This document shows positions 30,380-34,331 of a stretch of 34,331 nt of DNA, piece by piece. The notes beneath the pieces are model-generated. The model had not been told where the DNA came from. It was given only the letters and a program-made list of their open reading frames with translations, and searched no databases. This stretch comes from Actinomycetota bacterium (GTDB lineage: Bacteria; Actinomycetota; Actinomycetes; Nanopelagicales; Nanopelagicaceae), in NCBI GenBank assembly GCA_016870815.1, contig VGAI01000010.1:1-34331 (forward strand), written 5' to 3'. The translations under genes and the position numbers were made by a program. The number at the start of each line of letters is the position of its first letter. Within the stretch, counting starts at the first letter, position 1.

Positions 30380-31937
30380 ATCTTTCGCACTCATCCTTCT
30401 CGCCTTTACTTTTATCTTTATCCCAGTATCGGCGAAGGCACTTGATATTCCACTCCTCACCTGGGAGCGTGGCAAAGAACAAAATTTGGTCCTAGGTGGC
30501 AATGTAGAGAATCAGTGGAAAATAGAACTCATCAATGAAGCAAATGAGAAAGTTCTTGATTTCCGAGAGAGTGATATCAGCGCCAACGGATTTAAGGTCT
30601 ATTCGACCTCTATCCCCAATGACTTTCCGATTGGTGCATATGCAGTTAGAGCCACTGGGATTGGCATTCCAGGCTCAATAGTTGCGGGTGTAACTATCGT
30701 TGGCCTCTCTTACTTTGAGGTCACACAGATTCCTTTCGAGTTGCTTTTAGTCTTCCTTGCCTACGTCTTTGTGACAGCGTCTTTTGCCGTGATGCGAATC
30801 AGAAAATATGGCCTGGTAAGAGTGCCAGAATTCGATGACTTAGATCTGGATATCATTCCGCCACGATTGGCTACGTTGCATCGCCTTCGCGAGAAGGCAA
30901 CTGGCAATCTTGAGCCATCACTCTTTCAACTCCTTTTGAGAAGAGAGGGCGGATGGATTCGCTTGCGATCACATTTCCTTTGGAGCGCATTCCCGATCTT
31001 GAGCCTTCTTATTGGTGGGGCGCTAGGTATTCAAATCCTTCGCGAAGGCGGTCTTGGTAAAGCATCCTGGCTCTGGCTCTTGCTCGGCGCGATGATTGCT
31101 TTGATTGATCTCTATTCCGCAATCATTGCATTTACGGGACTCGTCTTCTCACATCTCATCTTTGGTGATGTGGTTTCACTGAGAGAAGTGATGGTACTTC
31201 TCGCTCTTGGTCTTGGCTGGTTTGGTTCTTACGCATTGGCATCAATCATGGACCTTCTTCATGAGAAGAGGGATAGCTCTGACGATTTGAGTGAGAGATC
31301 ACGAGAATCCGAGAACTGGCAAGGAAGAGTTCTTGCATCCTTGATAGCAGGAATGGTCTTCCATGCGACTCAAATTCTTGTGCTGAGCCTTGTGGTCGCG
31401 GTCGCAGAGCCAAGAGCGACCTCGTGGCTGCTCTCTGCTGCTTTTGCAGCGGCAACCCTTTTGAGACTTCAACTACGAAGCTCGCTTGAATCTTCAACCG
31501 CACGTAGTTCTTTGACTATGGATTCTAAAACGGTGGGCCGAGTGATTGCGGGCAAGACCACCGGGTTCCTTGCACTTTTCTTTGTTGGAACAATTTATAT
31601 CTGGGTCAGAGATTGGATTTCTGCTCTTGCCTTGGGTATTGCACTAGTAGCGCCGTATGCCCTTCTCCTAGTTCGATTCACTGGTCCAAAACTCTCTTGG
31701 TTGAGGAAAGTGCCTCGTTCAGCACTTGTGGAGGCATTGATCGTTACTGCATTCGCCTATGGGATTTTCACCGCTCTGCAAGATATGCCATTCGAAGTCT
31801 TGGAGCGATCGCGACTCTTCTTGATTATTGGAGTGATTCCAGTTCTCGTGCATTCTCTGTATTGTGCGTTGTGGGATGTAGTTGATCGCGACAGGTCGCT
31901 AGATGAATTCGCTACCGAAGAGGGGAGTAGATTGTGA
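30363..31937 (+). CDS. Uncharacterised polytopic membrane protein with N-terminal signal and extracytoplasmic domain
   Basis: Hydrophobic N-terminus (FALILLAFTFIFIPVSAKA), about 85-aa hydrophilic domain, then many TMs. Start (30363/30366) overlaps the signal peptidase stop; 3' end overlaps the collagen gene start. Confidence 0.65.
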   Translation: MMKSSRSFALILLAFTFIFIPVSAKALDIPLLTWERGKEQNLVLGGNVENQWKIELINEANEKVLDFRESDISANGFKVYSTSIPNDFPIGAYAVRATGIGIPGSIVAGVTIVGLSYFEVTQIPFELLLVFLAYVFVTASFAVMRIRKYGLVRVPEFDDLDLDIIPPRLATLHRLREKATGNLEPSLFQLLLRREGGWIRLRSHFLWSAFPILSLLIGGALGIQILREGGLGKASWLWLLLGAMIALIDLYSAIIAFTGLVFSHLIFGDVVSLREVMVLLALGLGWFGSYALASIMDLLHEKRDSSDDLSERSRESENWQGRVLASLIAGMVFHATQILVLSLVVAVAEPRATSWLLSAAFAAATLLRLQLRSSLESSTARSSLTMDSKTVGRVIAGKTTGFLALFFVGTIYIWVRDWISALALGIALVAPYALLLVRFTGPKLSWLRKVPRSALVEALIVTAFAYGIFTALQDMPFEVLERSRLFLIIGVIPVLVHSLYCALWDVVDRDRSLDEFATEEGSRL

Positions 31938-32878
31938 AACGCCTTGCCCTCTTTCTACTTGTTATGACTTTGACCGGCGCGGGAGTCTCGTACGCTGAAA
32001 CTAATAATCGAATTCGGAGTTTCTTTCTTGGAAATCAACAACTAAGTGGAACTGGACTCAATCAAGTTCTCTCACTACTTGTTGGGCCGGAAGGAGAGCC
32101 AGGTCCTGCAGGTGTGCGCGGAAGAGATGGCGCCGCGGGCTTGAATGGAAATGATGGCGCACCTGGTCCACAAGGGCCGGCTGGGGCTACGGGTGCACAG
32201 GGTCTTCAAGGACTACCGGGGACTCCGGGGCAATCGGTTGTGACTGTGCAACTAGCGATCGGATCGACAAATTGTCCTAACGGAGGGACGCAGATAACGG
32301 ATGGTTCAGGTGTTGTGACCTTTCTTTGTAACGGTGAACGTGGTGCAGCTGGAGTTGCAGGAGCAACCGGAGCGACAGGAGCAACCGGAGCGACAGGAGC
32401 GCAAGGCGCTGCAGGAACGGTCGGTGGCGGAACAAGCATTAACGGCACAGGGCAGATTTCATTGGGCGCCTGCGATTCGAATCTCACCGTGGACTTCAGC
32501 TCCCTCTTCGTCAGCAATGGATTCATACTTCGAAAGATCAACATGAATGATCTTGCTAGCGCATGTAATACGCGACGGATAAGCGTCTTCTTTCCTGTTA
32601 AATCAGATACGCCCACAATAGGTGCGAACCCCACGCCGCCATATCGCTATGCATCAGGGTCAAACCGCGATTACATAGATTGCACCACTGATTCCGCGAT
32701 TACAGGAATGGCGGGCGACACCAATACCGTGACTCTCGCGTCATCAAATCCCACCGTGACAGGATCAGGGGTCTATACGATGAGTTGTACGGTAAGAAGA
32801 ACGGGAAGCACGGTTACCTTCGCAGAGCTCTATACGGCAGATATCGATGAGAACATCGGTTTCCAGATCGCACCGTAG
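31934..32878 (+). CDS. Secreted collagen-like (Gly-X-Y) protein with C-terminal CD...C domain
   Basis: Signal peptide LALFLLVMTLTGAGVSYA; 17 Gly-X-Y triplets then 10 more; C-terminal ISLGACDSNLTVDFSSLF...ASACNTRRISVFF. GTG start overlaps upstream TGA. Confidence 0.85.
   Translation: MKRLALFLLVMTLTGAGVSYAETNNRIRSFFLGNQQLSGTGLNQVLSLLVGPEGEPGPAGVRGRDGAAGLNGNDGAPGPQGPAGATGAQGLQGLPGTPGQSVVTVQLAIGSTNCPNGGTQITDGSGVVTFLCNGERGAAGVAGATGATGATGATGAQGAAGTVGGGTSINGTGQISLGACDSNLTVDFSSLFVSNGFILRKINMNDLASACNTRRISVFFPVKSDTPTIGANPTPPYRYASGSNRDYIDCTTDSAITGMAGDTNTVTLASSNPTVTGSGVYTMSCTVRRTGSTVTFAELYTADIDENIGFQIAP
32084..32236 (+). repeat. Gly-X-Y collagen-like tract 1 (17 triplets)
   Basis: GPEGEPGPAGVRGRDGAAGLNGNDGAPGPQGPAGATGAQGLQGLPGTPGQS. 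Confidence 0.9.
32333..32422 (+). repeat. Gly-X-Y collagen-like tract 2 (10 triplets), includes an 18-bp DNA tandem repeat (32360-32395)
   Basis: GERGAAGVAGATGATGATGATGAQGAAGTV; DNA unit GGAGCAACCGGAGCGACA x2. Confidence 0.9.
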
Positions 32879-32896
32879 AAGTTAGACTTTGGTCCG
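32876..32896 (+). promoter_or_regulatory. 21-bp element, copy 1 (contains -10-like TAGACT)
   Basis: TAGAAGTTAGACTTTGGTCCG, 19/21 identical to 33670-33690; starts at the upstream stop codon in both copies. Confidence 0.45.
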
Positions 32897-32925
32897 CTTG
32901 ATTTCTCAATTCCCCGGAGGCGAGC

Positions 32926-33672
32926 ATGGCAAAGAAGAAGATTGAGGCGCAGGAGCCCGCCATATCCACAATACCCCTGCCTTCACAAGATTCGCCGCTC
33001 GTAATCGACTTACCGGATGGGCAGAAACTCGTTGTTGGCAACATCGCTCAAGGTACGGTTATCGAAGTTGCTACATGGCGAGGAACTGGGCGACCCGACT
33101 CGCGAACCAATCGTTTAATGCTTGGCGTTAGCTCCACAGAAGAAGCGTCGCAGCCAGTGAATAAGGATTCAGCTCCATCAGGGAGTGAAGAAAAGAAACC
33201 TCAGAACAAATTTCTTGGAGTAGCATTGAATTTCTTCAAATCGCTCTTTGTATCCAAGAAGAAAGATCCAGCTCTCGATGAACTCGATGCCTTCATTGCA
33301 GAAAAAGAACGCGAGGCTCTCGATAACCTGAAAGAAGATCTCAGCGCTAAGGAGAAGGATTCTTCAAAGCCAAAGGCCAGTCGCAGAGCTCCACTCATCG
33401 AGGAGTCGGAAGATATAAAGAGTTGGCTTGATGAATTAATGGATAGCACCACTAAGGAATTCGAGCGACAATCTGAAGAGATTGCGATCCCTGCAAAAGG
33501 AAAGGTTCGTCGCGTTACCGAGAAGTCGAGATCTGGTGCGAGTAAGGGTAGGAAGGGCGCGAAAAAGGGTCAGAGAGTTGGAAAGAGGCGCTCTGGATCG
33601 AGCTCAAGCGCGAGTAAGGCGAAGAAAAGACCTGCTTCGAAGCGGGGCAATACCAAGAAGCGTAGGAAGTAG
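32926..33672 (+). CDS. Uncharacterised cytoplasmic protein with Lys/Arg/Ser-rich C-terminal tail
   Basis: 248 aa; N-terminal VIDLPDGQKLVVGNIAQGTVIEVATWRGTGRPDSRTNRLMLGV, central acidic helix-rich part, tail RSGASKGRKGAKKGQRVGKRRSGSSSSASKAKKRPASKRGNTKKRRK. Confidence 0.7.
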   Translation: MAKKKIEAQEPAISTIPLPSQDSPLVIDLPDGQKLVVGNIAQGTVIEVATWRGTGRPDSRTNRLMLGVSSTEEASQPVNKDSAPSGSEEKKPQNKFLGVALNFFKSLFVSKKKDPALDELDAFIAEKEREALDNLKEDLSAKEKDSSKPKASRRAPLIEESEDIKSWLDELMDSTTKEFERQSEEIAIPAKGKVRRVTEKSRSGASKGRKGAKKGQRVGKRRSGSSSSASKAKKRPASKRGNTKKRRK

Positions 33673-33690
33673 AAGTTAGAATTTGGACCG
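33670..33690 (+). promoter_or_regulatory. 21-bp element, copy 2 (contains -10-like TAGAAT)
   Basis: TAGAAGTTAGAATTTGGACCG, two mismatches to copy 1. Confidence 0.45.
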
Positions 33691-33702
33691 ATCGTTGCTC
33701 TG

Positions 33703-34092
33703 TTGCGTATGCAGCAGGAGCGAGGTGAGGAGAGCCAAGTGTTAACGCGGCGTGGGAAAGTTGCTATTGGGGTGGTCGTTGCCCTCGTGATTCTCTTCGC
33801 GCTTGGAATCCGCGTGACTCATCCGCAATCTGGTATGGAACACGCTTTAGGTTCTGCGGAGTCGAGTATTGCAATCTATAGAGTGACGGATAACTATTCG
33901 CTGGACGACAAAGTGGTGGTGGCTCTCCCTGAGAATGGTCCTGCGCTCGGTATTGTCCGGGGAGTCGTTGACGGTTCACTTGACGTTCAGATTGGCGGAA
34001 CCCTCTTTCGTCTTGCTCTCGATGATGTGAATGGCAAGATGGTTGTGATAATTCCGTTCTTGGGTTATCCACTCAGTTGGGTCGGGCTCTAG
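33703..34092 (+). CDS. Small membrane-anchored protein resembling a degenerate S26 signal peptidase fold (start may be GTG 33739)
   Basis: One TM (VAIGVVVALVILFALGI) then DDKVVVALPENGPALGIVRGVVDGSLDVQIGGTLFRLALDDVNGKMVVIIPFLGYPLSWVGL. It ends like SipW/ER-type peptidases but lacks SM-P and HRI motifs. Confidence 0.55.
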   Translation: MRMQQERGEESQVLTRRGKVAIGVVVALVILFALGIRVTHPQSGMEHALGSAESSIAIYRVTDNYSLDDKVVVALPENGPALGIVRGVVDGSLDVQIGGTLFRLALDDVNGKMVVIIPFLGYPLSWVGL

Positions 34093-34094
34093 TC

Positions 34095-34108
34095 CCGCTG
34101 GCCAGCGG
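34095..34108. terminator. Perfect 14-bp palindrome just after the 33703 gene
   Basis: CCGCTGGCCAGCGG two bases after the TAG stop; no U-tract. Confidence 0.45.
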
Positions 34109-34229
34109 ATTCACCCCGATTCTCACACCGATTTAGAGGATGGAATGGGTGTGCAAGGGCCTCTGACCTTGTCCCGACCTCTTCTGGTGCCTTACCCTTC
34201 GCTCTCCCCAACGCGAGAAAGTCCAGTCC

Positions 34230-34331
34230 ATGTCATATGGCGATCAACTGAAGGCCGCACGTCTAGAGAGCGGGTTATCTCTCTCAAACGTTGCCGAGCG
34301 CACTCGCGTACGCGAACGGCTCATTGAAGAT
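34230..34331 (+). CDS. RodZ-like HTH protein, N-terminal part (runs off right edge)
   Basis: MSYGDQLKAARLESGLSLSNVAERTRVRERLIED... matches the HTH_25/RodZ N-terminal pattern; partial. Confidence 0.75.
   Translation, partial: MSYGDQLKAARLESGLSLSNVAERTRVRERLIED

Noticed and set aside
34111-34133. Imperfect direct repeat TCACCCCGATT / TCACACCGATT before the RodZ-like gene
   Set aside because: Only 11 bp with one mismatch and two copies; too weak to call as an operator, although spacing is about 12 bp.

Overview
The window reads as an actinobacterial chromosome segment. This is inferred from gene order and protein motifs; no taxonomy could be computed. Positions 1-25083 are a conserved housekeeping backbone: partial gabT-like aminotransferase (minus strand, runs off the left edge), dxr, rseP-like M50 protease, ispG, proS, TauE/SafE transporter, rimP, nusA, infB, rbfA, truB, ribF, rpsO, pnp, M16 peptidase, dapB, azlD/azlC (minus), thyX, dapA, RNase J, ftsK. 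Positions 25.1-34.1 kb look like an accessory block between ftsK and a RodZ-like HTH gene that starts at the right edge. The block contains (a) a minus-strand pair of membrane proteins, one with a MotB/ExbD-like YAD transmembrane segment. It also contains (b) a cell-surface secretion locus: three paralogous secreted proteins sharing an EFGQG...CD...C signature, a SipW/ER-type (Ser-His) signal peptidase with an unusual N-terminal extension, a polytopic membrane protein, and a collagen-like protein whose C-terminal domain appears to carry the same CD...C core. These are followed by (c) a Lys/Arg/Ser-tailed protein and (d) a small protein that looks like a degenerate, non-catalytic S26 signal-peptidase fold. 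The signal peptidase, secreted-protein and collagen locus is the best candidate for an undescribed system: a surface fibre or matrix assembly module. Its function is an inference from sequence only.
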